A DNA stretch of 64,000 bases from Myxococcota bacterium. Its GTDB lineage: Bacteria > Myxococcota > JAJVIH01. The stretch spans positions 1 to 64,000 of the forward strand of contig JAJVIH010000020.1 of assembly GCA_022072125.1 (NCBI GenBank), read 5' to 3'. Below, one piece after another: positions 1-10,147 of this stretch. A model generated the notes under the pieces. The model searched no databases. It saw only the letters and a program-made list of their open reading frames with translations, and was not told the DNA's origin. Each line of letters starts with the position of its first letter. Within the stretch, counting starts at the first letter, position 1. A program made the translations under genes and the position numbers.

Positions 1-86
1 ATTTTTCCACGCTGCCCCGGCGGGAGGCTTGCAAAGGCCGCGCGCGCTGGTACCTTGCCGCCGTCAGGAACCGGGAATCAACCGCC

Positions 87-998
<912 letters not shown>

Positions 999-1205
999 AA
1001 ACCGGAAAAAACCGCCGCTCACCGGCAAGAAGAACATTTTCTCAACTGTATGGATCTCGCCCGGTCACGAAGCTGGTTGATGGCGCTTCCCGCATCAGCC
1101 AATCTCACTCCCGGCGCCTGACGGCGTCCCTCTTTATTCCGGGGGAATGGAAAGGGAATCATCCATGCGGCAGGGCGGGCGGACTCGCACAACCCTGAAG
1201 CGGTG

Positions 1206-2525
1206 CTATTTCCCCGCCGGCACCGGCGGACGGCCGATGGCGTGGTATTCAAAGCCCGCCTGCGCCATGGCGTCCAGCGAATACAGGTTGCGGCCGTCCA
1301 CAATCAGCGGGCGCTTGAGCAGTTTTTTCATGCGCTCGAAATCCGGCTGGCGGAACTCGTTCCATTCGGTCACGATCACCAGCGCATCGGCGCCGGACAG
1401 CGCGTCGTAATTGTTGTCCGTGAATTTGACGCGATCGCCAAACAGGCGGCGGGCGTTGTCCATGGCCTCCGGATCATGGGCGCGGATGGAGGCGCCCGCG
1501 TCCAGCAACGCCTTCATCAACTCCACCGACGGCGCTTCGCGGATGTCGTCGGTTTTGGGCTTGAAGGCGATGCCCCACACCGCGATGGTCCTGCCGGACA
1601 GCGATCCGCCAAAACATGTCCGCAACTTCTGGAAGAGCCGCTGTTTCTGGCGCTGGTTCACCCTGTCCGCCGCCTCCAGGATATCCATCGTGACGCCGTG
1701 CTCGCGCGCGGTGGAGACCAAGGCGCGCACATCCTTGGGAAAGCAGGAGCCGCCATAGCCCACGCCGGGATAAAGGAAAGCGTAGCCAATGCGTTTGTCG
1801 GCGCCCGCGCCCTTGCGCACCAAGTCCACATCGGCGCCGGCCGCCTCGCACAGGTTGGCGATTTCGTTGATCAGGCTGATGCGCGCCGCCAGCAGGCAGT
1901 TGGAGGCGTATTTGGTCATCTCCGCGCTGGGGATATCCATGAAGATGATCGGGTTTTCGTTGCGGACAAAGGGCGCGTACAAACGGCCCATGATGTCGCG
2001 GGCGCGCTGGCTTTCGCAACCAACGACCACGCGATCAGGTTTCTGAAAATCGTTGACCGCGGCCCCTTCCTTGAGAAATTCGGGGTTGGAAACCACCTCG
2101 AATTCCTTCGCGCCCACCTCCAGCAACGCGGCCTTGACCTTCGCTCCGGTTCCCACCGGGACCGTGCTTTTGGTGACCACCAGCGTGTATCCGTTGATGT
2201 TGCGGCCGATGTCGCGGGCGGCGGCGAGGACATACTGAAGGTCCGCGGAGCCGTCTTCATCCTGCGGGGTGCCGACGGCGATGAACACCACCTGCGCGCC
2301 GGGAACCGCTTCCTGGATGCGGGTGGTGAACTTGAGCCTGCCTTCACGGATATTCTGGGCGACGATTTCGGACAACCCCGGCTCGAAAAACGGAACCTCG
2401 CCCCGGAGCAGACGTTCAATCTTCGCGGGATCGATATCCACGCAGGTCACATCGTTGCCGGTTTCGGCGAAGCACGCCCCGGTCACCAGTCCGACATATC
2501 CAGTTCCAATCACAGCGAGTTTCAT
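1206..2525 (-). CDS. ugd: UDP-glucose 6-dehydrogenase
   Basis: 439 residues, the usual length for UDP-glucose/GDP-mannose dehydrogenases, which oxidise UDP-glucose to UDP-glucuronate with two NAD+. The N-terminal Rossmann motif GTGYVGLVTG follows directly after the start. The catalytic cysteine lies in GGSCFPKD at about residue 260, and the C-terminal UDP-binding domain is present (WGIAFKPKTDD). An AGGGGA-like Shine-Dalgarno precedes the ATG. It follows the giant TPR gene on the same strand by 25 bases and may share its transcript. The product would feed surface polysaccharide synthesis, in line with the dehydratase at 10.1-12.1 kb. A GDP-mannose or UDP-ManNAc dehydrogenase is less likely but cannot be excluded without comparison. 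Confidence 0.95.
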   Translation of the reverse strand: MKLAVIGTGYVGLVTGACFAETGNDVTCVDIDPAKIERLLRGEVPFFEPGLSEIVAQNIREGRLKFTTRIQEAVPGAQVVFIAVGTPQDEDGSADLQYVLAAARDIGRNINGYTLVVTKSTVPVGTGAKVKAALLEVGAKEFEVVSNPEFLKEGAAVNDFQKPDRVVVGCESQRARDIMGRLYAPFVRNENPIIFMDIPSAEMTKYASNCLLAARISLINEIANLCEAAGADVDLVRKGAGADKRIGYAFLYPGVGYGGSCFPKDVRALVSTAREHGVTMDILEAADRVNQRQKQRLFQKLRTCFGGSLSGRTIAVWGIAFKPKTDDIREAPSVELMKALLDAGASIRAHDPEAMDNARRLFGDRVKFTDNNYDALSGADALVIVTEWNEFRQPDFERMKKLLKRPLIVDGRNLYSLDAMAQAGFEYHAIGRPPVPAGK

Positions 2526-2550
2526 ACTTCCCCTGACAAATGAATGGTTG

Positions 2551-5500
2551 TTATCCCAGGGCGGCGCGGGTCTGCTGACGCGCGGCGAAAAACGCCTCCG
2601 AGACCAGCCAGGGGATATACATTGCGGCGCCGGGTGCGTTCAACAGCACCTGGGCGATTTCATCGGCGCCGGCGCCCGATGGCGTTTGCGGGGCGTGCAA
2701 ACGCACCAGCGCCTGGACGCCCGCGGCCAGGTCGGTGATACACAGAAAGGCCGCCTGCTCCATGGCGAGGCGCGTGCGCAGAATCCATCCGGCGTAATTG
2801 ACATTGACCCGGCTGGTGAAATCGTGGGCCGCCTCGGTGAGGACTTTCCTGGATTTCCGGCCCAGCGCCTCGCGGATTTTCTCGACTTCTCCGGGATCGG
2901 CGGCGGGGGAGGTCCAGTCCGGCAGGGCGGCGGACGCGATGGCGTGCAGCAGGGATTCCAGCCGGGCCGCGGGCAGCCGCAACACCAGGCTCTGCGCCCC
3001 GATGACGCGGGCGGTCAACCGGGCGGCCGTGAACAGCATTTCCTCGCCGCGCAGGACCGCGTTCAGATCCGCTCCCAGCACCAGCGCGGGCGGGTCGGCA
3101 TGTTCGGCCACGCAGGCCTTCCGCGAGGTTTCGGAGATGAACGCCTCGCAGTCGGGCGCCCCCAGCATTTTCTGGGCCATGTCCACGGCCTTGCGGAAGG
3201 GATCGTCGCCGCGCAGGCGATCCTTCCTTGTCACGCCGTACTGGTCCATCGCCGGGGCGAGCACGCGCTTGAGATCATCGCCGGAATGCGCCAGCAGCGC
3301 GCGCATCAGATCAAATTCATCCGCCGGGAACAGCACGGACTGCACGACCTCCTCGGGAAGGCGCGCGGGCGCAGGCGGAATGCGCGACTTCACCTCGCCC
3401 AGGAAAAACTCGGTATCGTTGTCGCCGGCCCGCAGGCCCCGCAGCACCATGGCGGCGCAGAAAGCGGCGTCCTTGCGTCCCTGCGACTCGAACAGGTGGA
3501 ACATGCCGCGCAAGGCGCCGTAATTGAGCGGATCGTTTTTCAGCAGGTTGCGGAATTCCTCCACCGCCTGGCCCTGCGATGAAGGGTTGCGCGCCATGAG
3601 CAGGGCCAGGTTCGCGCGCGCCTCGCCGTCTCCGGGGCGCAGGCGCAGGGCTTCTTGATAGTGTTCGATGGCGCGCTCCGGCTGGTTGAGGGTGTCCTCG
3701 AACAGGCTGGCCAGCTTGAGGTGAATGGCGGCGGCGCGGTCCGGATCGCGGCCCTCCAGTTCGCGGGCGCAGGCGGAATAGACGCGGGCGCGCTCCTGAT
3801 AATAGGCGGCGTTGCCGCCCGAATGGGTGGAGAGCAGGTTCAGGTAGCGCTCCACCACCTCCTCGTCGGAGGGCTTGATGGCCAGCGCGCTCCGGAGATG
3901 CTGGAGCGCCCGTTGGGCGTCTCCATAACCCCGGTCCGCCAGGTTGCACAGGTCAACATGAATGCGGAAACGCTCTTCCCCCTGCAAGGGAAGCGTGAGC
4001 AGCGCCTCCAGATATCCGGCGGCCTCGTTCCACTGGCCCTGCGCCATGGCGAAACGCACCAGCCTGCGCATCGCCTCGTGATTCCGCGGATCGGCCTCCA
4101 TGACCTTCTTCAGGTGATGAATGGCCTTTTGCGGATTGAGCATGCGCTCATGGTAGAGCACGCCCAGCTTGAGGTGGAGTTCCTTCTGCGCGGCGCCTGG
4201 CTGGGAAGCGGCGAGAGCGGCCTCCAGCTTTTCCGCGGCGGCGCTCCAGTCGCCGCGTTCCTCCGCCATGGCGGCGGCGAGGGCGAGCACGCGGGGATGG
4301 GCCGGCGCCTTCTCCTCCGCCTTTTTCAGGGCGGCCGCGGCGGCGGCGGCGTCCCGGAACTGGCTCCATTGCAGGCGGGCGATATCGGCCAGTTCTCCCG
4401 CCGCCTGCCAGGGGTCTTCAAAACTCGCGGCGCGGCGGCCGCGCAGGTCGAGCAGCCGTTTCCACTCCTTGCGGCGGGAGAACAGGCTGGACAATTGCTG
4501 GATGGCCGTCTCGTCTCCCGGCGCGATTTCCGTCGCGGCGAGCAGGTGGCGGATGGCGCTCTCCTCGTCGTTGAGGTGGTGCAGCGCCAGCGCGGCGGCG
4601 GTCATGCGCGCCTCGAAAATGCTCGCCGGGTCTTCCAACACCAGCAGTTCGCGGTCCACGGTCTCCAACGCCAGCTTCCATTCCTCCTGGCGCAGGCGGG
4701 CTTCGCGGAGCAGGCGCAGGGCGGGCAGGTTTTCCGGGTCCAGCGCGATGCATTCCTCCAGTTGTTCCGCGGCGCCGCCGGGATCATTGAGATGGAACAG
4801 CGATTCATTGGCCATCCGCAGCAGGATGCGCGCCTTGTCGGCCCCTTCGGTGATCGAGGCCTTCAGGCGCAGCACCTCGACCAGGCTGCGGCGGCGATCG
4901 TTCTGGTGATACAGGGTTTCGAGCCGGTTCAGCGCCTCGCGGTTCGATGGATTGATCTTGAGCGCCTGCACGTAGTTCTGGGCCGCCTGGGCGTATTCCT
5001 CGATGCTCTCGCGGAGCATGCCCGCCTCCAGCCAGCCGGTCTGCGCGAACCCGGGATCGCGGGCGAGGGAACTCAGGCGTTCGATCCAGATGGCGCGCGC
5101 CTTGTCGTTCTTGGAGGCCGAATACAGCCTTTCCAGCCCATGCACGGTGTCCAGATCGTCGGGGGCGATGCGCAGCGCCGCCTGCAGCGCCTTGAGCGCG
5201 CCGGAATGATCGCCAATGCGCTCCTCGTACATCCACGCCAGCCGGTGCAGATACGCCACCTGCATGGAGGGACTGCCGGGAATCGCGGCCAGATGTTCGA
5301 TCTGCGCCGCGATCTGATCCCAATTGCCCCGCCGCGCATGCAGATCGATCAGCGCGCGCAACGCGGGCACGAATTCCGGAAAGACCTCCACCGCTTCTTC
5401 ATAGGCCGCCACGGCGTCATCCAGCCGGTTGAGGCGGCGGTCGAACAACTGTCCCAGCTTGAAGAGCAGCAGGGCGCGCGGACCGGCGTCAGCCAACAGC

Positions 5501-7824
5501 TTCGCCTCGGCGCGCCAGACCTCCGCCAGGCCTTCCCAGTCCTGATGCTGCTGCAAAAGCTGCGCGAGCGCGCGCAGCACCGGCATTTCCACGGCGCCTT
5601 CGCGCACCAGTTGCTGGTAAATGATGATCGCCTGGCGCGGGCGCTGGAGCTTTTGCACCAGCAATTCGGCCATGCGGATGCGCAGGCTATGCCGCTGGCT
5701 GACATCGCGGGTGATGCGGGCCTCGCGCTCGTAGGTTTGCAGCAGGTCGTCCCAGCGGGTGGTGGCCTGGTACAGGCGGCCCAGCGCGCGCAGCGCGGGA
5801 AGATAATCCGGGTTGAACACATGCAGCCGCTCGAAGGCGGTGATGGCCTCTTCCCGGTTGACCAGCTTCTCTTCATACACCGAGGCGATCTCGTGCATGA
5901 GCAGGGTGCTCTGCTGGGAATCGGCGGTCAGCGCCAACTCCTTGCCCACGGCGCCCACGTATTTGTCCCACTGGTTGGATGCCGAATAGAGCCGCGCCAG
6001 CGACCGGATGGCCGCAATATTCTTGGGCGACAACTCCAGCAGCCGCAGCAGGGTGTCAATCGCGCCCTGGGTGTCGCCCAGCCGCTCCTCCCGGATGGAT
6101 GCGATGCGGTCCAGCAGATGCGCCTGCTGTTCGGCGCTGGCGTGCTGCAACTCCGATTCATGAAAGGAGACCAGATCATTCCAGCGTTTCAGCTTCTGCA
6201 AGAGTCGCGCCACCGCCTGGCGGGCGGTGGGGTGAACGGGATCAAATCGCAGCACGTCCAGATACACGTTCAGCGCCCGCTCGGAATCGCCGATCTTCTC
6301 CAGATACAATTCACCGAGCTTGCACAGCCGCGCGGCGAATTCGGCGGGCTCCTTGACCGCCTGGATCTCCCGGTGCATCAACTCCGCCAGGTCCTGGTAG
6401 CGGGCGTGACGGGCCAGCAAACGCCCGAGCGCCTGAAACGCCGGCAGATAGGAAGGCGAAAGCTCGATGACCTTCTGGTAACACTCAATGGCGCGCTCCG
6501 GCCTGGACAGCGGCCCCTCCAGCACGGAGGCCAGCCGGAAAAACAGCGAGGTCAGCACCTGCACGTCGGAAGTATTGGCGGCGCGGGTCTCCAGCACCTT
6601 CGCCAGAAATTCGTGCTCGCCCAAGGATTCGCACAGCCGGTCGAGGGTGATGAGCAGCGTGGGATCATCCGGCGTGCGCGCGAACGCCGACTTCAAAACG
6701 CCCAGGGCGCGCCCGGGCTCCCCCAGCTTGTCCTCGTAAATGGACGCCGCTTCCTGCAGCAGGATAGAGGCGCGCAGGGGATCGGGCTGGCGGCCGGATT
6801 CATCAATCAACAGTTCAGCCAGTTCTTCATGCCGTCCCGCCTCGTCCAGAATACGGGTCAGTCCGCGGCGCGCGCCCTGGTTGGCCGGATCGCGCTCCAG
6901 CACCGTGCGGTACAACGCCTCGGCGGGCTCCGGCTGCTTGAGCTTGAACATGAACAGATGGGCTGCGGCGATGCGGAAGGTGTCGCCCAGCGGACCATCG
7001 GTGCAACGGTTGGCGAGTTCGGCGTACAGGCGCACGGCGTCGGGCCAGCGCTGATCCTGCAACACCATGCCGAGTTTGAGGTGCAGAAAGGGCAGATGGT
7101 CGGGGAACTGGCGGATCGCCTCGTCCACTCCATCATAAAACTGCTGCTGGTAGTCATCGGTGGAGGAGAGCATCATTAGACGCTCCCACAGCAGGGCGCG
7201 TCTCCGGTCCGGATCGGACGTATGCTGCAGTTCCTCTTCCAGCAGCCGCAAGGCGAATTCCGGACTGCCCGCGCCGCGGATGACCTCCCGCGCCAGCGCG
7301 ATGGGCGCGGTGACGCGCGGCTCCAACTCAAATGCGCGCTGGTAACTTTCCACCGCCTGCCGGCCCAGCCCCAACTCCTCCTGGTACCAACCGGTCTGGA
7401 AAAACAGCATCGCCGAGGACAGGCCGGGCTGCTTGCGCGCGGCCTCGCGGGTAAACAGGGCGACGGCTTCCTGGTAAAAATCGTCCGGGGACTGCAACGG
7501 CGCGGGCGGCGCGATCAGCGGCACGTGACGGCGCTCGCCCGACACCGGACGCGGAACGGCCATCGCCGGATTGGACCTGGCCCGCGGAGGCAGCGGCTCC
7601 AGGCCTCCTTCGAGTTCCTCGATCTCATCTTCCTGGAGATCAATGACCTCCAACTCCGGATTCCGCTCCGGCACGGGCGCGGCGGGCGGCGGCAAGGACT
7701 CCTGCGCCAGCGGATGCGCCGGCCTCGAAACCGGGCGCGGCTTGGGGATATCCTGCCCCTCCACCCAGAGGTCCGACACCACCTGAATATTGCTGAATTC
7801 GTCGCGGTCTTTATCACGTGCCAT
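2551..7824 (-). CDS. Giant tetratricopeptide-repeat protein, 1757 residues
   Basis: Very long protein built almost entirely of degenerate TPR helices from about residue 110 to 1450. Repeats of the type ALRALGRLYQATTRWDDLL and YQKVIELSPSYLPAFQALG recur throughout. The first 100 residues are Pro/Glu-rich and probably disordered. The last 300 residues are a helical domain without recognised motifs. No signal peptide or membrane segment is visible, so it is probably a cytoplasmic scaffold. The start at 7824 has a GGAAAG-like Shine-Dalgarno upstream. ugd follows 25 bases downstream on the same strand, the only hint of a role. Long TPR scaffolds of this kind are common in Myxococcota, usually without known function. 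An even longer open frame on the opposite strand is a by-product of base composition, not a gene. Confidence 0.88.
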   Translation of the reverse strand: MARDKDRDEFSNIQVVSDLWVEGQDIPKPRPVSRPAHPLAQESLPPPAAPVPERNPELEVIDLQEDEIEELEGGLEPLPPRARSNPAMAVPRPVSGERRHVPLIAPPAPLQSPDDFYQEAVALFTREAARKQPGLSSAMLFFQTGWYQEELGLGRQAVESYQRAFELEPRVTAPIALAREVIRGAGSPEFALRLLEEELQHTSDPDRRRALLWERLMMLSSTDDYQQQFYDGVDEAIRQFPDHLPFLHLKLGMVLQDQRWPDAVRLYAELANRCTDGPLGDTFRIAAAHLFMFKLKQPEPAEALYRTVLERDPANQGARRGLTRILDEAGRHEELAELLIDESGRQPDPLRASILLQEAASIYEDKLGEPGRALGVLKSAFARTPDDPTLLITLDRLCESLGEHEFLAKVLETRAANTSDVQVLTSLFFRLASVLEGPLSRPERAIECYQKVIELSPSYLPAFQALGRLLARHARYQDLAELMHREIQAVKEPAEFAARLCKLGELYLEKIGDSERALNVYLDVLRFDPVHPTARQAVARLLQKLKRWNDLVSFHESELQHASAEQQAHLLDRIASIREERLGDTQGAIDTLLRLLELSPKNIAAIRSLARLYSASNQWDKYVGAVGKELALTADSQQSTLLMHEIASVYEEKLVNREEAITAFERLHVFNPDYLPALRALGRLYQATTRWDDLLQTYEREARITRDVSQRHSLRIRMAELLVQKLQRPRQAIIIYQQLVREGAVEMPVLRALAQLLQQHQDWEGLAEVWRAEAKLLADAGPRALLLFKLGQLFDRRLNRLDDAVAAYEEAVEVFPEFVPALRALIDLHARRGNWDQIAAQIEHLAAIPGSPSMQVAYLHRLAWMYEERIGDHSGALKALQAALRIAPDDLDTVHGLERLYSASKNDKARAIWIERLSSLARDPGFAQTGWLEAGMLRESIEEYAQAAQNYVQALKINPSNREALNRLETLYHQNDRRRSLVEVLRLKASITEGADKARILLRMANESLFHLNDPGGAAEQLEECIALDPENLPALRLLREARLRQEEWKLALETVDRELLVLEDPASIFEARMTAAALALHHLNDEESAIRHLLAATEIAPGDETAIQQLSSLFSRRKEWKRLLDLRGRRAASFEDPWQAAGELADIARLQWSQFRDAAAAAAALKKAEEKAPAHPRVLALAAAMAEERGDWSAAAEKLEAALAASQPGAAQKELHLKLGVLYHERMLNPQKAIHHLKKVMEADPRNHEAMRRLVRFAMAQGQWNEAAGYLEALLTLPLQGEERFRIHVDLCNLADRGYGDAQRALQHLRSALAIKPSDEEVVERYLNLLSTHSGGNAAYYQERARVYSACARELEGRDPDRAAAIHLKLASLFEDTLNQPERAIEHYQEALRLRPGDGEARANLALLMARNPSSQGQAVEEFRNLLKNDPLNYGALRGMFHLFESQGRKDAAFCAAMVLRGLRAGDNDTEFFLGEVKSRIPPAPARLPEEVVQSVLFPADEFDLMRALLAHSGDDLKRVLAPAMDQYGVTRKDRLRGDDPFRKAVDMAQKMLGAPDCEAFISETSRKACVAEHADPPALVLGADLNAVLRGEEMLFTAARLTARVIGAQSLVLRLPAARLESLLHAIASAALPDWTSPAADPGEVEKIREALGRKSRKVLTEAAHDFTSRVNVNYAGWILRTRLAMEQAAFLCITDLAAGVQALVRLHAPQTPSGAGADEIAQVLLNAPGAAMYIPWLVSEAFFAARQQTRAALG

Positions 7825-7980
7825 GGACTTTCCACGCTATCACGTCCGGCGGCCCGAGTTAAAGTTCCAGCCCCACGTCCCCTCACCGGACCCGGTTTTT
7901 TGGGGGGGACTCGCCCTCCCTCCCCCTCCCGCTGCACGGAAGAGAGATGCGGCATGCGAACCATGATCGCATGGAAGTCC

Positions 7981-8008
7981 GCCGCCGCTGCCGCAAGGCA
8001 GCGGCGGC
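7981..8008. repeat. Stem-loop, 12-bp stem with GCAA loop
   Basis: GCCGCCGCTGCC and GGCAGCGGCGGC form a perfect 12-bp stem closed by a GCAA (GNRA-type) tetraloop. No U-tract follows on either strand, so it is not a classical intrinsic terminator. It is the first of four hairpins in this gene-free block. Confidence 0.6.
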
Positions 8009-8277
8009 CCCGCCCCGCGCCAGACCCGGGAGCGCGCGCCATCGCATCCACCGCCACAAGCCCGGAACAATCCCCGGCGCCAGGCCACGCGCGGGCGGAT
8101 GACCGGGCGATATTGCACGAATCGGCTCCCGCAGCCCAAACGGTCAGCCATCCGCGCGGGCCGGCGCGACAACGCGGCTCCGCCTGAACGCGCGCGCGAT
8201 CCCGGGCCTGGCGCCCCCCCAGCGCCCCACGGTCCCCAATCCATACGCGCACCGCGCCCGCACAGGCCGCAGGGGAC

Positions 8278-8335
8278 CGTCCCTATTCCGCGGCCGCGCG
8301 CGCCAGGCCGCGCGCGAGACGCGGAATGGGGACCG
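8278..8335. repeat. Long imperfect inverted repeat, REP/BIME-like
   Basis: The left arm (CGTCCCTATTCCGCG, 8278-8292) pairs with the right arm (CGCGGAATGGGGACCG, 8320-8335) over about 14 bp with one G-U pair and one bulge. The loop is itself a GC-alternating sequence. Just upstream, GGGGACCGTCCC is also near-palindromic. The motif of GGGGAC next to GGAAT resembles dispersed REP-type palindromes mobilised by RAYT (IS200-like) transposases in other bacteria. No transposase is in the window, and copy number cannot be judged here. Confidence 0.45.
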
Positions 8336-8365
8336 CCGCAAGCGGTTGGGGCGCTGGGGGGGGGT

Positions 8366-8390
8366 GCGGCGGGCGCTTTGCGCCCGCCGC
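8366..8390. repeat. Stem-loop, 11-bp stem with TTT loop
   Basis: GCGGCGGGCGC and GCGCCCGCCGC form a perfect 11-bp stem around a three-base TTT loop. It lies 11 bases before the next hairpin at 8402. No U-tract follows. Confidence 0.55.
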
Positions 8391-8401
8391 GCGGGGCGGG
8401 G

Positions 8402-8430
8402 CCTCCCCCCGGCTGCAAGCCGGGGGGAGG
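8402..8430. repeat. Stem-loop, 13-bp stem with GCA loop
   Basis: CCTCCCCCCGGCT pairs perfectly with AGCCGGGGGGAGG over 13 bp around GCA. It is the strongest of the four hairpins. Its arms contain runs of six C and six G. It lies about 245 bases before the lipoprotein start, so it could be in that gene's leader if transcription begins far upstream. Confidence 0.55.
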
Positions 8431-8673
8431 CGGACACCGGAGATCGAACCTTGGGCTGGAAATACGCACTGGGGAAAGGCGCGCGCCAAACCACGTCACG
8501 GGAGTCATACCGTGGACGGCGAGCCTTCCCTTGCCGGTTTTTCCGGCAGACCCGGCGTAACGTTGTCAGAAATGTCCCGTAGTCATATAGCCAGAATGTG
8601 TTCCATCCGGACGCCCCGGCTTGGCCGGTGGAGACGCTTGGCGCGCCACATCCCCTTCGCCGATGGGAAAACC

Positions 8674-9648
8674 ATGATGAATGATCCCGGCTCCCATTAC
8701 CGCCTGGTCACCGGCTTGTTGCCCGTGCTGTTGCTGTCCTGTGGAACCACCGTGGAAGCGGGTCCCGGGGAAAGCGGGGCATCCAGGGATATGCCCGTGG
8801 GCGAGCGTCCCATGCCGCCCGCCGCCTTTCCCGCCACCAGCTTTTTGCGGCAGCCTCCCTGGTATGATGGCAAGGGGGAAGTCTCGGCCTACCGGTCAGT
8901 GATCCAGCGGTACAACGCGCCACGCAGGAGCATTGAGTTTCACGTGGTGGTCAGCGAGACCTTCAACCGCGAAAAACTGGTGAAGCAGGAGTCGCCCACG
9001 CCTCCCGGCAACCAGATCACCGTGACGAAGTTCAACCTGGTCCGGCATTTTCAGACGGGTATTTATGACTACCACCAGGTCGCCAGCGTTTTTCTGGATC
9101 AGCAGACCGCCATGCCCATCAAGCAGACCTTCACTTCGGCGGAATGGTGCGGCCTGACCTTCAAGGAAATCCTGCCCCGGGCCGGATTGACCCGCATGAC
9201 CGTCAATACCTATTGGGATCCGGAGGCCTCGGCGGCGTATGAACTGGATACCCCCCGGGGCGTGCTGACCAATGAATCGCTGCCCGTAACCCTGCGCGCG
9301 CTGCCTTTCGCGACGGGCGCTGTTTTCGCCGCCCCCATGATACCGCCGCAAATGAGTTCGCGCGGACCGCGTCCGGAAATCCGCGAGGCGAGGATCGTCA
9401 TCACGGGGAAGGAAAATGTGACCGCGCCGGCGGGCGCGTTTGAATCCTGGCGGGTGGAAGCGGATTGGGGCGGACCGGCGAAGGATGTGTTGTGGTTCGC
9501 CGAATCCAGTCCTCACCTGCTGGTGAAGTGGGACCAGGCGGAGGGCCATCGCCACGAACTGATTGTCAGCAAACGGCTGGAATACTGGAAGATGAACACG
9601 CCAGAATGGTCGCCCGCAAAGGCGTTGGGCGTGGAACTGGTTCCCTGA
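8674..9648 (+). CDS. Lipoprotein, possible DUF3108-like
   Basis: 324 residues from the ATG at 8674. The first 25 residues form a lipoprotein signal peptide with a lipobox ending LLLLSC, so the mature protein would be lipidated and periplasmic or outer-membrane. The reading frame is open further upstream, but that part is compositionally odd and would bury the signal peptide, so 8674 is preferred. The mature part has alternating beta-rich segments. Its C-terminal portion (NVTAPAGAFESWRVEADW, then DVLWFAESSPHLLVKW) is reminiscent of DUF3108 periplasmic proteins, where a conversion-factor sentence like this closes a beta barrel. This assignment is from memory of the family pattern and is weak. 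The SET-domain gene follows 63 bases downstream. Confidence 0.75.
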   Translation: MMNDPGSHYRLVTGLLPVLLLSCGTTVEAGPGESGASRDMPVGERPMPPAAFPATSFLRQPPWYDGKGEVSAYRSVIQRYNAPRRSIEFHVVVSETFNREKLVKQESPTPPGNQITVTKFNLVRHFQTGIYDYHQVASVFLDQQTAMPIKQTFTSAEWCGLTFKEILPRAGLTRMTVNTYWDPEASAAYELDTPRGVLTNESLPVTLRALPFATGAVFAAPMIPPQMSSRGPRPEIREARIVITGKENVTAPAGAFESWRVEADWGGPAKDVLWFAESSPHLLVKWDQAEGHRHELIVSKRLEYWKMNTPEWSPAKALGVELVP

Positions 9649-9670
9649 GCCGCGCAGGAAGCCTCCTGGT

Positions 9671-9706
9671 GAATTCTTGACTCCTTCGCCGCATGGCGAA
9701 GAATTC
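9671..9706 (+). promoter_or_regulatory. Overlapping hairpins and promoter-like hexamers before SET gene
   Basis: Two mutually exclusive pairings share one arm: GAATTCTT (9671-9678) with AAGAATTC (9699-9706), and CTTCGCC (9684-9690) with GGCGAAG (9695-9701) around GCAT. The same stretch carries TTGACT (9677-9682) and AAGAAT (9699-9704) at a 16-base spacing, a plausible sigma-70 pair. Its transcript would start at or next to the ATG at 9712. There is no Shine-Dalgarno before that ATG (CCCCC). It may be a terminator for the lipoprotein gene, a promoter, or both. Confidence 0.35.
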
Positions 9707-9711
9707 CCCCC

Positions 9712-10092
9712 ATGGGCGTTCGCATCCACCGTTTTCCACACAAAGGCCGTGGCGTGATCGCCGCGCGTGATTTTTCCCCCGGGGAACTGGTTGAATCCGC
9801 TCCGGTGATCGTGATTCCCGACCGGCAATGGCCCGCCATCGAGCATACGGTCCTGTACGACTACTGCTACGGTTGGGGACCCCGGCAGGAGCATGTGGCG
9901 CTCGCCCTGGGGTACGCCTCGCTGTACAACCATTCGTACCGTCCCAATGCGCGCTACGACCGGGATGAAGCGGCGGAAGTCCTGCACATCACTGCGATCC
10001 GGCCCATCCAGGCGGGGGATGAGATCACGGTGAATTACAACGGCGATCCCGATTCAAGGGACCCTGTCTGGTTTGAGGTGAACGAAGGGTAG
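9712..10092 (+). CDS. Small SET-domain protein (putative protein lysine methyltransferase)
   Basis: 126 residues that are nearly all SET domain. The N-terminal strand is KGRGVIAARDFSPGELVESAPV. The signature NHS motif (N73-H74-S75) lies in LYNHSYRPNARY, followed by the SAM-pocket segment GDEITVNYNG. SET enzymes transfer a methyl group from SAM to lysine side chains; bacterial single-domain versions have few known substrates. The cysteine-rich post-SET region of eukaryotic enzymes is absent. It sits between a lipoprotein gene and a convergent polysaccharide gene, so context does not suggest a target. The start has no Shine-Dalgarno but begins directly before conserved sequence. Confidence 0.85.
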   Translation: MGVRIHRFPHKGRGVIAARDFSPGELVESAPVIVIPDRQWPAIEHTVLYDYCYGWGPRQEHVALALGYASLYNHSYRPNARYDRDEAAEVLHITAIRPIQAGDEITVNYNGDPDSRDPVWFEVNEG

Positions 10093-10147
10093 CCTGCTGT
10101 TCTGCCCGGCGCCAGCGGCCATGGGGCGGGACGCCCGATCAGGATCA

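Larger units (their letters stand above)
7825..8673. other. Gene-free block with a cluster of stem-loops
   Basis: About 850 bases between the divergent starts of the TPR gene and the lipoprotein gene. I see no convincing gene here. Open frames exist on both strands, but they are low-complexity Arg/Pro/Gly translations without domains, as expected from very GC-rich DNA. The block holds four long inverted repeats between 7981 and 8430, listed separately. Short homopolymer runs (seven to ten G or C) surround them. Promoters for both flanking genes should lie here, but I could not pick clear -35/-10 pairs. Confidence 0.6.

Noticed and set aside
999-1205. Terminator between mrp and ugd
   Set aside because: Only short imperfect repeats and no clear stem followed by T-run were found.
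3655-7179. 1174-codon open frame on the plus strand, antisense to the TPR gene
   Set aside because: Composition is Arg/Gln/His-rich without domains, and it mirrors the third-codon GC bias of the real minus-strand gene.
7895-7915. T-run/G-run near 7900 as an intrinsic terminator
   Set aside because: Adjacent stem is only four to five bases with a two-base loop, too weak.
7222-8187. Plus-strand open frame across the TPR gene start
   Set aside because: Overlaps the N-terminal part of a well-supported gene and the stem-loop block; no start signal or family.
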